This document shows, piece after piece, positions 23,601 to 35,560 of a stretch of 60,000 bases of DNA. The stretch comes from Lineus longissimus. Taxonomy: Eukaryota; Nemertea; Pilidiophora; Heteronemertea; Lineidae. The position numbers and the translations under genes were made by a program. Location of the stretch: contig NC_088324.1 of NCBI RefSeq assembly GCF_910592395.1, forward strand, positions 2,854,001 through 2,914,000, in the 5' to 3' direction. Position 1 is the first letter of the stretch, and each line of letters opens with the position of its first letter. Under the pieces are notes generated by a model, which did no database searches, was not told where the DNA came from, and worked only from the letters and a program-made list of their open reading frames with translations.

Positions 23601-25025
23601 TACCTCAGCTGGGCGGAGACGATTTAATGTGCCGCGAAATGCGATGTTGTCTGATCGAGCTTGGCGAGACGAATGATTAGTCAGTCAGAACCCCTGATGT
23701 TATGAAGATGAAGATCACCCTTGTCCAAGTTCTAGGGATGGTCGAGTGACTGCGATTCATCAAGTATAATCATCGATTTCATCATGCACTTCTGTTTTTT
23801 TGAGAATTTGCCAGCCAGCTGCCGCGAACTGCTGATCAGTTGCCAATGTTACGGTATATAATACAAACGACCTACACAGAAACGTTCCCGGATAAAGAAG
23901 GTGTATTCTTCCAGAATCCGTCCAACTTCAGTCTAACGAAGATTATTTACCATCGTGCTTTTCTTTTGACTTTTCATATGTATTGCTGTTTTCATAGAAG
24001 TATTTGATTGATTAGATATATATTTCTGTCTCCTTTCGCGTGACTCAACTGTGAACAAGGTTGTAAATCTGACAAGATGCCTTCCACAAACCCTTTAATC
24101 CACCTGATATATCTAGCAACACTCACGAATACGGAGAACAAACCCAATAATGCTTGGTTCATTCTCTCTTAAAGGACTCCTTTGTTCGTTCAAAAATTTG
24201 AAAACTGAACTTGAATTTGACAATATTTTTCTATGGCGTAAATACGTTCTGATACGTAGATACAAATGTTTGAGTGAAAAAGTAATTTTAGCAAATTTGC
24301 GTGCTTGTAAACTGCACTTATTACACTGTTTATTTCTAATCAGTCAAGCCACAAGAAAAGGAGATGACCACGAACGGCTTGGTAGGCCTTTAAAGTGCGA
24401 ATTGTATGGAGTTCCAGTATGTGAGTCTGTGTTCATGGGGGGGGGGGGGGCATGCTTATGCGTTAGCGCTGAAGAGGAAGAGGCTTTCTATATCAGAACA
24501 TGCAGCCACCACTTCATCGAAAGCTGTTAAACTCGTCTCGTCATCAACCAACTGACGCGTTCCGTTTGAAGTAGTTTGAAGAGGATTTGAGATATACGAT
24601 GTATGCCATTCTCGATGAAAATGATGCACCAAATGTGAGCGTGATGACCAGAGATTTAGGTTACATATATTGTTCAACTGAAAGGTAAATCATAGGCATT
24701 GACTAACCATGCCCTCCCCAGGCAAATATAAGTTAGCTCATGAAAATGCTAGAAGTCACTACTTTCAGAGAACCAATTCAAAATCTGTTCAAATCTTGTT
24801 CAAATCTTGGCAAAACCAGCATGCAGGACCTTTTCCGAATTGACTACGCTGTAACTATGCACAGTGCCAAGCCTGGTGATCAGAATGACCGTGATTGTAT
24901 AGAGCAATCATTAGCCTTATGTTTATAGCTTTATATATGTTTAAATAGGACTCCCGGGGCAGTCCATTACGTCATCCTAATTTGATTTTCAAATTGACTG
25001 CCACAAATAGCATGCCCATCCTTCG
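23601..25025. other. no gene recognised
   Basis: Non-coding stretch with a G tract at about 24437-24450. No counterpart in the right arm of the duplication. Confidence 0.4.
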
Positions 25026-26099
25026 GGTGTCTACAAAACCAAGACCCAAGACCCAAGACCCAAGACCTACAAAACCAAGACCCCCATCTACAAAACCAAG
25101 GCCTACAAAACCAAGACCCCAACCTACAAAACCAAGACATACAAAACCAAGACCCCCATCTACAAAACCAAGACCTACAAAACCAAGACACCATTTACAT
25201 CTCTCCTTTTTTCAGCAGGAAGTTGCAATTTATCAATAAAACAGAAGCTCCTATATAAACAAGCTCTTTGATGCTTTGTACTCAGATTCTGTTCAGAACA
25301 TTTAACACTGGTTAAGCTTTTCCAAGAAAATAAGGATCTCGGGGTAAGGATATAATACAAAAGCTAAAATACCTTAAATAGTCCTCTCGAGGGTATTCGT
25401 GATAATATAGCCTAGCTTTCTAAAGGGTAAGGGTGAATGAAAAAAAAGAACAATGTAATTACTTCTTGGGCAGGTACTATGGTACTAGGTACTAGTTTGG
25501 AGTAGGTTTGTTGATGGGTCTTGGTTTTGTAGATCTTGGTTTTGTAGGTGGGGGTCTTGGTTTTGTAGGTCTTGGTTTTGTAGACACCCGTGTGGGTGTC
25601 TACAAAACCAAGACCCAAGACCCAAGACCCAAGACCTACAAAACCAAGACCCATCAACAAACCTACTCCAAACTAGTACCTAGTACCATAGTACCTGCCC
25701 AAGAAGTAATCACATCGTTCTTTTTTTTCATTCACCCTAACCCTTTAGAAAGCTAGGCTATATTATCACGAATACCCTCGAGAGGACTATTTGAGGTATT
25801 TTATATATCCTTACTCCGAGATCCTTATTTTCTTGGAAAGCTTGACCAGTGTTAAATGTTCTGAACAGAATCTGAGTACAAAGCATCAAAGAGCTTGTTT
25901 ATATAGGAGCTTCTGTTTTATTGATAAATTGCAACTTCCTGCTGAAAAAAGGAGAGATGTAGATGGGGGTCTTGGTTTTGTAGGTCTTGGTTTTGTAGGT
26001 GGGGGTCTTGGTTTTGTAGGTCTTGGTTTTGTAGATGGGGGTCTTGGTTTTGTTGGTATTGGGTCTTGGGTCTTGGGTTTTGGTTTTGTAGACACCCTC
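25026..26099. mobile_element. head-to-head dimer of a ~0.55-kb repeat with CTACAAAACCAAGACC arrays
   Basis: The left unit starts GGGTGTCTACAAAACCAAGA (25026), contains an array of ACAAAACCAAGACC motifs and a unique core, and ends with the inverted array ...GGTTTTGTAGACACCC (25587). The right unit begins on the same CACCC and repeats the entire core in reverse order (for example the segment CTAGTACCTAGTACCATAGT at about 25,670). It finishes ...GTTTTGTAGACACCC at 26,095. Each unit thus has inverted ends, and the two units are mirror images around 25.59 kb. The core has no convincing gene. A diverged relative of the array is at 39,728. Confidence 0.75.
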
Positions 26100-27489
26100 C
26101 ATCCTTCTGCACATTCGTGTCCAAGCCATTAGAATTGTGAAGGACAAGCACCGAGTCAGTAAGAGCCCATATCCTGCGCACAGTAATGCTTATGCACAAG
26201 CATCTATGTGCTTATGCATATTTGTTAGCCTGTACTGAGATGGGTTAGTCTGAAACTTGAGCACACTAACTGCCCATGCTTATGCAAAAGCATGAAAATG
26301 CACATTTGTGTCAAAGCCTTATGCCACATTAAGAGTGTGACTAGGGACAAGTACTGAGATCGGTATGAAGAGTCCTGATCATTACATGATACATGATTGC
26401 ATTACTGTTTGAATACAAAGTATAATATAAGTATAGTAAGAGATTATCCATGACTAGAAGTGCATGTGGCTGAAAGAGCTACCTCTCAATGTGATGGTAC
26501 CACACTGTGAGGGACTACTTAACGATAGAAATGACAACAGCATAAAATAACCAACAATGATTTTGTTTCAAATAATGAAAATAAAAACGAATTGAGATGA
26601 AGTCACGTTTATTCTCACCCCATTCTAAAGAATTCTTTAAAATTTCGTGTTTTTAGGCTTGGGCATACATCGCAATTTTAATGCTCGTTCGCCATGCTTT
26701 GAAGGACTGGCCATGGTCAGCCAAGTTTCAAAAGTTCTGAGATAAGACAAACTACCAGCAGGCCGCAGTGGCGCTACCGTATTTACAAACAGAACACTGG
26801 ATGTGGAGCGTAGATATCAGTTCATATTATTCTATAAGTGGCCATTGCGACCAGGCACGTTCACTGTTTGAATTCGAATGCCACCTAATCATATAGTTCC
26901 TCAATATACCCATGGTTTACGTACTAGCAAAGCGAGAAATTGTTTTGCATCTTTAAATCTCGAAACATAACTGCGTGCTTCCTTAATCAGCACAGTGTGT
27001 CATGTTTATCTCCTGATTATGTATCATGAATTCACTTTGCCATTATTGTACAAGGGCAATTTTTAAAGGCCACTTTAGATGACACAGGTAGCACAAAATT
27101 TGTATTTGAAAAGAAACTGAAAAATACGTTCATAGTGTTTACGACCATGTGTTATCGGGGGGGGGGGGGGGGGGGGGGCTCCATTACTGATCTCCTGGGG
27201 GTTTCAGTCTTGGGGACTAACTCCGGGATCAAACAGGGAAGAACATCCACACGAGATTAAGTTGTTATACGTACTCTTTTAATTATCCAAGAGCGAACTT
27301 AAGATGGAACTCCCGCTGATAAGGGAGAGGCAGTTTATATTCAGGAACAAACCAACCAGGATACAGGGAATCAACCGCAATGCGCCACTGCGCCGGGCAA
27401 TGCCGCAGTCAGTTCAAACCCTCTCACCTGTACCTATATGGATCCTGCATAGAGCCTACCTGTCCGTTAACAGGAATAGTGCAAGGTGA
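26100..27489. other. no gene recognised; 22-G run
   Basis: Non-coding. A run of 22 G occurs at 27157-27178. No match in the left arm of the duplication. Confidence 0.4.
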
Positions 27490-27715
27490 ATACTTTGAAA
27501 TACAATACGATTACACTTGTATGTAATTGAATGTGAATACTTTCAATTGCTTAAATACATACTGAATATCATTTTCAGCATTACCTTTGTGTAGACAGAT
27601 ATACAAATGATATAACTACCAATTTCAACAAATTTGTATTCATGATAACTCCACTACGGCATGGAGTATAAGTGGTTTTCTATTTAACTGGGCCACAAGT
27701 AATTACGAATGGTAG

Positions 27716-28831
27716 TTGATAAACCTTGGAATCAGTGAAACCTTAAAAAAAATCAGTCCTAAAAATACATAAAAACATGAAATAATGCAATTGGAACCTA
27801 AGGTGGTTACGAATCAATATTTGGAGATTATTTTTACATGATCAGATCGGAATTTGACGGTAGTTTAGAAATCAGTTGCATATCCGAGTCAACAATCTAT
27901 ATTTTAGATCAACCCAGTCATACCTCGCCTACAGTGTACATTACTGATCTCCCAAATATGGGCATGCACGTCACGACACGCCCACCACACATCCATAATA
28001 TGGACCAATCAGCGCTCCGCTTACTACGCCACCACACGGGGCCTATTTGAGCTACGGAGCGGTGTGATCATACAGGGTGATACAGAGAAGATTGACTACA
28101 TCATGCAGTACCGGCTGGCACTTATCCGTACATCATCTTAAACATGACAAGAAACGTAGATGAAGGTTTATTACCAAATGTTTTAGCCGGGTTTGGAGAT
28201 GAAAAATGTGAACAAATTCCTTCGCTGTGAGCGATTTCGTACATCTTCATGTACACATCGAGGGATGTAGATATCTTTTCGTGATGTCACCAGTTCTAAG
28301 CGGACACATCTTTTAGTGATTCCCGAGTGCATGTTTGTCCTATCTACCAAGCTTAATCAGAGCATTATATATACAAAATGATTCTTCTAATAAAAACGTT
28401 TTATTTTAGTACATGTATATGGAATACAAAACAATCACAAAACCTTTCTTTTGCTTTCATTAAAAAGAAATCATTAGATATTTGCAATTGCGGCCCGTCA
28501 TGAATATAAGTTTATTTTTTAACGACAACAACGCATTTCAAATGCATTTCATGGGGGATGACGTCATCCTCCACAAAAAGGTGGTTTCTGGAACTACCGG
28601 CAAATTGCTATCAATAAAGTCAGCTGGGACGAGATTGGCAGTTGGAAGGGTATAAATCGTGGAAGGAACGCGCCCGATTTCACGTGGTACTTGCACAGTG
28701 ACTCCACGGTTTAGTACTGACTATTCCAAGGTGTATCACTGTTTCCAAGGTTTCACTAATTCCAAGCTTTATGAACTACCATTACGAACGGTGTACGCCT
28801 TTAATACTTGCCGTATTTCATTCTCTTCCAG
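27716..28831. other. no gene recognised
   Basis: Sequence private to the right arm of the duplication. It replaces the region that holds exon 1 (the signal-peptide exon) in the left arm. Confidence 0.4.
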
Positions 28832-29900
28832 GGCGACGAAGTGTACAATGGAGCGATGTGTAGAAGAAAATGGCCGTGTAAAGACGTGAATGATGGTATG
28901 AAGTTCTAAAGCGCATTGGTTACAATAATGGTACATCTTTATAATGGATGGTGTACTAGCCTCGTTTTACCACAAATGTCTTTGTATGTCAAATTATGTT
29001 GGTATTCCTTAAATCTATGAAGTAAGGGGCGTTTAAGAAAAGAAATTGATACTCATTGTGCTTTCTGTTGATAAGTCAGAGATTTTGGAAGAGGGAGTTG
29101 TTGCTTTGGGAGGGCTCAACAAGATGGTCAACAAATTGGCAAATTAAAATCCCAGTCAAAGAATTCATCAGCGAATGGGTAAATGAACGCCAAGTTACGA
29201 GGTATAAATGTACGTTGTTTTGCACTTTATCCACACTTTATCCGTATTATTTCATTTCAGCCGACATTAAGAAATCAAACATATTTACCGTCGAATGTGG
29301 ATGTAGAGGCAAGTGTAATTATATATTACATATCCGAATATACTGCCTCCAGGCTGTTCTTAAGTTAAAGGAAAATGTGCTTGAAACATGTTATAAAATC
29401 AGTGGTGCAAAAACCTTTAATTTTGATTGCTTTTGAAAAACCTTACAGGGTGTTGTTTTTCGGTAAAATGAAAAAAAATCATCGTTTTTGGTGAATTGAG
29501 ATTCTAAAATGCCACAAAGGGTTTTTTATTCTGCTGAAGTACCTCTACGGGGTGCATATTTGTATTGGGCGGAGACTCCTTAAAGTCTCTTTAAAATCTA
29601 CAAAACTTTATTTCTAAGAGTGTATGTCACTATTTTAGTAATCACTTCATACCCAAAGTTGCGGATTTGACTGGGCCACTAGAAAGTTAGATTTTTACAA
29701 GACTTATCGTAAGCGTGGCTTGATTGGTTTCCTAACCTCGGTGGCAGCCTCTCTAATCAATGACATGTTGTTTCTCATTTCAGATCATTGTAAGACCCAT
29801 GTCGAGGTTGACTACGTCGAGGCGTGGACGCTGTACAAGACTAACGATCGGTGGGGCCAAGAGTGTCGATGCAACTCGGACGGTCGGTCAGCTGCCGCTA
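28832..29900 (+). pseudogene. decayed inverted copy of the secreted cysteine-rich gene
   Basis: Counterparts of three exons of the 20.9-23.1 kb gene are recognisable. Exon 2 is at 28832-28900 (KCTMERC then a frame change before GPCK-like sequence). Exon 3 is at 29261-29362 (NIFTVECGCRGKCNYI then frameshifted). The alternative last exon is at 29784-29900 (DHCKTHVEVDYVE..WTLYK, WGQECRCNSDG, then a 1-nt loss removes the conserved ending). The acceptor sites are kept (tctcttccag, tcatttcag). No signal-peptide exon is found. All three pieces carry small indels, so this is a pseudogene. Confidence 0.7.
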
Positions 29901-30580
29901 AACCTCGGCCAAGTCGCCAGCTGCCTGACATAAATATGTTGGCTTGAGAAGTAGAGTAACTATTGTTTCCTCGTTATCTTTACCGTATCCCCATAACAAT
30001 CGCCTTTGTGCTGATAGATGTCACTTGGAGCTCGACGGACATCAAGTGTAACGTCATCGTGAAGGCCTTGATTACCCCGATACTATGAGACACTGGGTGA
30101 GGTCAGAACTCCGTGTATGTTATGTGTTACGTGTTAGTGTTACAGATCTGTCACAGATCTGTAACACTAACCACCAATTCTGACCTCGAGATAAACACCG
30201 GTGTGACACTGCTGTTAGTGTTACAGATCTGTAAAAAAAATCATACATTCTAACAGCTCCTGTAACATGCGGTGTTACACCTAACAGATCTGTAACAGGA
30301 AATGTTAACTTAATCATAGCAAACTGAAATCTGTTAAGCTTGCTTTTTGAATAACTTTTTTGTTTCCAGACGAATCAGCTAGGGGTTTTCACTAAATTTG
30401 TTCGAAATAACTATTCTTACTGTCAAACATCTTGTCAGTAATGTATTCTGATTGTGGTAGATTTTAGAAACTTTAACCACAAGGTGGTTAAGGATCTGTT
30501 AAACGTTCTTGAGGTCAGAATACTGCCTGTTAGTGTTAGTGTTAGCAGCCACCTTTGATTGGTTTGTTGAATCCTGAAAG

Positions 30581-30979
30581 ATGATTTTCGAGCCAGATTT
30601 GCAAGTTGTTGCTGTTCAGAGAGCTGAAAACTTTGTTCGCACACCTGCTAGTAGCACAGAACCTACAGAGAGGCACATACGACTCACAGAAGAGCAGCTT
30701 AATGGGTTAGTGGACGAATTCCATGCCCGGAGAAATCAAGGCAGAGCCCTTCTTACCACCTCAAAGGAAATGATGGAAACTTTTCTCATGTATATCGCAT
30801 CTGGTGGATATTACAGACAGGTTGGGTATGCTGTGGGCAAGGCAAAGCCAACAGTTATCGCAAATCTTCATCTTGTAGCCAGATTTTTCATGGACATAGC
30901 GCCTCAGCATGTGTTTTTTCCCCAGCCTGCTGAATTTGATGAACTCTGTCGTGAACTCTGTCGTCAATTTGCCCACTAA
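30581..30979 (+). pseudogene. N-terminal Harbinger transposase remnant
   Basis: The 132-codon frame contains RHIRLTEEQLNGL...TTSKEMMETFLMYIASGGYYR.VGYAVG. This fits the N-terminal helical region of Harbinger transposases (the usual 'LL.FLATG.S.r.va...giskstv' segment). The catalytic DDE half is absent, so the element is an internal deletion derivative. Confidence 0.55.
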
Positions 30980-31201
30980 CCTGGCCTGGCCAACACTCTC
31001 GTAGAAATCCTTTACTTTTCCATTCTTCCTGGCTGCTTTGAAATCTCCATACGTTCTTAAAAGTTCATTAATTAGTTCTGTGATGTTATTCACAGTCCAC
31101 CTGAATCGTTTAGATGATATTTCGTGAGTGTATGACCTGAAACTTATCTGGAAATGAATGCATGTACAAACGCATGTAGGCTTTATAGCAGTGTATGACA
31201 A
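30961..31201 (-). pseudogene. Myb/SANT-like partner protein remnant
   Basis: On the opposite strand, residues about 30-80 read RFRWTVNNITELINELLRTY with a following GDFKAARKNGKVKDFYESVG. The spacing of W, L and Y residues resembles the Myb/SANT-like DNA-binding protein that accompanies the Harbinger transposase in complete elements. The assignment rests on this weak pattern and on the opposite orientation to the transposase remnant. Confidence 0.35.
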
Positions 31202-31842
31202 GGGTGATTCTTGGAATCCATATGGTGTAATGATTCCTGGAAATGTTTACAGGCTGCTAACACCATGTTAACAGGCTGCTAACAGCCTGTTAACATAATG
31301 TTAACAGGCTGTTAGCCAGAACTGCATGTTTGGTGGTTCAGGTTAACAGGGATGTTAACAGATCTGTAACACTAACACGTAACACATAACATACACGGAG
31401 TTCTGACCTCACCCACTGTCGAATTGAGGTTGAAATTGAAATTGTTCTTTCTGAATAACCATATATTGTTCTACTGATGCCACACTTCGTTTATAGAAAT
31501 AAGAATTCCGTACGTGTATGGAAACAATACATTAGTTCTATTTCGAATGGCAGCTGTCTAAAATCATCTTTAAATGCTCTTCAAGCAGACCACGCCAGCT
31601 TTCAATGGAGATGGAGTAATCGACGTGTGTTCTCATTTTAACTTCACAACCCGCACACATTTTGGCCCAGTTCCCAGGGCTGCACTAACCCATTGGCCCT
31701 TGAGGCCTGTAGAAGCAAGTTTATATTATTCTGATCTGATATGTATTTCTAATATATCATGATCACTTCTTATAATTTGGCCTTTATTTGCCCATTCACT
31801 TCTTATAATTTGGCCTTTATTTGCCCCTTCAAAAGAACAAAA

Positions 31843-32414
31843 TAATGCATACTGGCTATTTACAAATATGCTGATTAATAGATTCTTTTAACAGAAACAA
31901 CTTATCCCTGAACATTTAACCGAAAGTTTAAAAGCGTGTTCGTTAAAAAGAGTCCTTTTGGGATGTCTAGCAAGGCATACAATACTTAAAAAGTTGTCCC
32001 GGAAGTTGTGACCGTCACGGTACGTTTAGACAATGGGAGACTGCTAAAATGTTGAATCTGCCAACTTGCAAAGCGAGGATGTAATCATTCCCGATTCCAC
32101 ATTTTAGCGTGACTCAAACAATCACGATTTTGCGTGTTGGCCCCGACATGTCATTGCGATGGCATGACGCCAGGCCAGAATAGTAGAAGTAAAACTGGAT
32201 ACCGTCACTGTAGTTTACAACAATGTCCATCGGTCCCTATTGTTGGGCTTTTGTGTTGCTCCACCGACGCGCGTTTCTGCCCCTCTAGGCTTCATCAGGG
32301 TGGCTGGGGTTGACTTGCATCTATCTTGTTCGAAGTTCACAGTTTGAATGACATCATGACTCAGGGGTGGTTTCTCAATGACGTTGTGACGTTATAGACT
32401 TTGTTGCGACTCTG
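31843..32414. other. no gene recognised
   Basis: Non-coding stretch between the large duplication and a pogo fragment. Confidence 0.4.
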
Positions 32415-32708
32415 TTGTTGAAACATTCTGTAGTAATAAAGAGCTTCAAATGCCACACACGAGAGGAATGGAAGACGTGGAAAGATGCAAATACGAACGA
32501 CGATCGTCAGTGTGAGAAGATTACTTTGCACCAGATCATACAGATCATTTCGTTGGCATGGAATGGGGTCAGTGAGCAGGTTATTAACCATGGCTTCGAG
32601 AAAGTGCTGCGACCGCAACAGATTGGCGGTGGACCAGAGCCAATTGGAGAGGGTGTAGACGTCGATGACATACGGTTTTATGATGTTTTTGAGTTGCCTG
32701 AACTGTAA
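32415..32708 (+). pseudogene. C-terminal fragment of a pogo-type transposase
   Basis: The 97-codon frame aligns with the end of the transposase at 1818-3323: VVIKSFKCHTREEWKTWKDA and NDDRQCEKITLHQIIQIISLAW correspond to the region after the last catalytic Asp. The catalytic core is missing upstream. A reversed CACCCTGTATA end motif at about 33,075 could be the right terminus of the same dead element. Confidence 0.65.
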
Positions 32709-34860
32709 GAGTTCAGTCTCCCAATTCTGAGGACTTCACCAATGAAGTTGGACTGTTTCCTTGTCCTTTCCGTATAGAATTAAAGATGTCCTATTTGACA
32801 GACTGATTGTAGATTCATTGTCGCTGGCTGCCATTGCCCTTTTGTTTACGTATACCGGTTTTGGTAAAACAAAGTGCAACTCTACTCATGCAGTGATAGC
32901 AAAAAAACTTGCTTTAATCCGGAAATCATGATTTTGTACAGTCAGGGACGTAGCTGTCGGATGTTGGTGGTCAACGGGTTCGCATAGCGCATCTTCCGTC
33001 AGACACTGAGGCACTTGCTATCGCCTTTCCCATCAATGTACGTCCCGATCAACTGGTTCAGTGTCTTACGGAACACCCTGTATACCTCTAATCTATGAAA
33101 ACCAAGTCGGCGTGCTTTTGAATACCCAAAGAATCGATCTACCCTTCGTCAAAACTCATTTTTAAGGCCCAATACACATGCCTGTCGCAAATGCCAATTA
33201 CATGTATAACTAACATGTGACTTCAACGTGGTGGAGTAGGCGTCACTGATAGAAAATTATGCAGTGATGTCTTAAGACCGATTCTAGGGTATTTCCTTGA
33301 ACCTGGAAATGCCGGATGAAGTTTTTCTTTGCTGTTTTCTATAGACTGTGGAGTGCTCATCAAGATCCAAGAGGGTGCCCGCTGATATCCTTGAACATTT
33401 ATCAAAATATGCAAATTTGGGCGCGCAATTACTGAATTTCCATTAATTGGCTACAACTCGATAAACATGTACCTTAACAAAACAAAATTGATGTCTTCAC
33501 CTAGGTGGTGTAATTGTAACTACATGTATGCGTAAATAATAAAGTATAGTTCCCAGGTTATAATGGCCTGGCTTTCAGATAAACCGATAGCTAGTGATTG
33601 TATGTATTGCATAGACTGGGGTATGCAAATTAGATGCGGCCATTACCGAAATTCCGTTTTTATGCAAAATAATTACATCTCCTATAGTATTAATGATAAA
33701 TTCACAAACTCAGTGTCTATACCGAGGTTATCATGGTCCATCATTCACATAATACCATTGCTGTTGCGATTTTATGCGTTGCATAACATTGAAATATGCA
33801 CATAACATTGAAATATGCAAATTTGATGCCGCCATTACCGAAAGTCGGTTTTTCGGTAATATCACATTAGCTATCCATGATGATATCATCACAGAAGTTT
33901 CCTGACCTATGCTATCATTCAGCTAATATCATAGCTAATGTGTTTTTATGTGAAATGCCGAGGTTATTATAGTCTGTTGATAATGATGAATCCAGTGCTT
34001 TTGCTTTTGCATCCACATCGGATCATCTCCAGTATGTATTTTAGGGATTTGACCCCATCTGGAATGATGGCTGCATGGTGTCAGTGACCTTTTTCTATGT
34101 ACTTCCGTCTGAAGTTCTCAGCTTTACATACTGAGTTAGCGGGCCTCTTTATAATATACGATATGGAGATTTTCTTCACTTCTGATCATGTTTTTGAATT
34201 CAATGTCGCGCAGTATGCTATTATTAACCATGATTTGTTGACACTCACCATTTTAAGGATTTTGATTCAGTGACAAAAACTCGCCTGAGAGTTTGGAAAC
34301 CTCAACGCACATTTGCTAATCATCCAGCCCCACGAATTCCCGCTATTTATGGCAGTCCATAAGGAGATATAATTAGAATGACGCAATGGACTTCCCCGGG
34401 AGTCTAGTCCTGTTACAGTGGAATGTTGTATTGGAACATATTACTTTCTGTTGTCAAATCACTAAGGGCGTAACGTTAACTTCAATGTCATTATGTACAA
34501 AGCTACCGAATTCTCCCTTCATGTCTGCCTGACATAACGTGAAAGATGCAAATGATATGTCAGAAGCCAGGCTATAGGAATAGGGAGAAAAGAGGATGAT
34601 AATCGGTATAATTCCTCACCGTACATGTTAATTCATCTACAAGTAAAGCAGAAAATCTGAAGGGGGTTCACCGTCAAGCAATCATGTGACGAACTCTTGA
34701 CACAAATTCTATTGCTAGTACGAAACCCTGAAAAACGTAGGAACAGGTCACTGACACCGTGCGGCCATTATTGGAGATGGTGCCAAACCTGCCCCTATAA
34801 TACATACTAGAGATGATCCGATGTGAATGCAGAAGCAAAACACTCGCAATTTCATGAAAT
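32709..34860. other. no gene recognised
   Basis: Non-coding. A loosely repeated segment (TATGCAAATT.GATGC.GCCATTACCGAAA) occurs at about 33,622 and 33,812. Confidence 0.4.
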
Positions 34861-35560
34861 TATCATTTCCAGCCACGAGTCACAATCTGGTAACTTTTTG
34901 TCTCACGTATGAAGTTTGGCAGTGATCATGGGTCGGGGTTCTATCATTCCCAGCCGCGAGTCACAATCTGGTAACTTTTTGTCTCACGTATGAAGTTTGG
35001 CAGTGGTCATGGGTCGGGGTCCCATCATTCCCAGCCGTAAGTCACAATCAGGTAACGTTTTGTCTCACATATAAAGTTTGGCAGTGATCAGGGGTCGGGG
35101 TCCTATCATTCCCAGCCACGAGTCACAATCTGGTAACTTTTTGTCTCACGTATGAAGTTTGGCAGTGGTCATGGGTCGGGGTCCCATCATTCCCAGCCGT
35201 AAGTCACAATCAGGTAACCTTTTGTCTCACATATAAAGTTTGGCAGTGATCAGGGGTCAGGGTCCTATCATTCCCAGCCACGAGTCACAATCTGGTAACT
35301 TTTTGTCTCACGTATGAAGTTTGGCAGTGATCATGGGTCGGGGTCCTATCATTCACAGCCACGAGTCACAATCTGGTAACTTTTTGTCTCACATATAAAG
35401 TTTGGCAGTGGTCATGGGTCGGGGTCCCATCATTCCAAGCCGTAAGTCACAATCAGGAATTTTTTTGTCTCACATATAAAGTTTGGCAGTGATCAGGGGT
35501 CGGGGTCCTATCATTCACAGCCACGAGTCACAATCTGGTAACTTTTTGTCTCACGTATGG
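34861..35560. repeat. 81-bp minisatellite, about 8.6 copies
   Basis: Unit: TATCATTCCCAGCC.CGAGTCACAATCTGGTAAC...GTTTGGCAGTGATCATGGGTCGGGGTCC. Two variants alternate: A (CACGAGTCACAATCTGG...CACGTATGAAG) and B (CGTAAGTCACAATCAGG...CACATATAAAG). The order is roughly A A B A B A A' B A, which suggests growth by duplication of two-unit blocks. No open frame runs through it. Confidence 0.85.

Larger units (their letters stand above)
30095..31414. mobile_element. Harbinger-type relic inserted in the right arm of the duplication
   Basis: Terminal inverted repeats of more than 50 bp start GGGTGAGGTCAGAACTCC at the left and end with the complement at the right. ACT is duplicated on both sides (30092-30094 and 31415-31417). 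The mirror-image position in the left arm (20659-20661) has a single AGT and no insertion. The interior is rich in ACAGATCTGTAACA motifs and in a TTAACAGGCTG palindrome (31251-31316). It carries two protein remnants on opposite strands. Confidence 0.75.
19698..31842. repeat. 12-kb inverted duplication centred near 25.59 kb
   Basis: Segments from 19.70 to 26.1 kb reappear in reverse orientation from 25.6 to 31.84 kb. Matching pairs: AAGGGGCAAATAAAGGCCAA at 19718 with its complement ending near 31828; 20315-20830 with 31417-31762 and 29935-30094; 20941-21575 with 29261-29900; 22014-22080 with 28832-28900; 22110-22330 with 27490-27715; 25026-25588 with 25570-26099. The arms differ by many indels and by insertions on both sides (left 19.75-20.31 kb, right 27.72-28.78 and 30.10-31.41 kb), so the duplication is old. 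A misassembled haplotype pair is an alternative, but the base divergence argues against a simple artefact. Confidence 0.75.

Noticed and set aside
24967-26199. Several overlapping open frames rich in KPRPTKP or GLGFVG repeats
   Set aside because: They are readings of the CTACAAAACCAAGACC arrays on both strands and in several frames. Array periodicity removes stops; there is no sign of a protein.
29436-29460. ACAGGGTG motifs at 28072 and 29440 considered as further pogo/mariner ends
   Set aside because: No partner end or transposase nearby. The second lies in the MITE-like repeat shared with the left arm.
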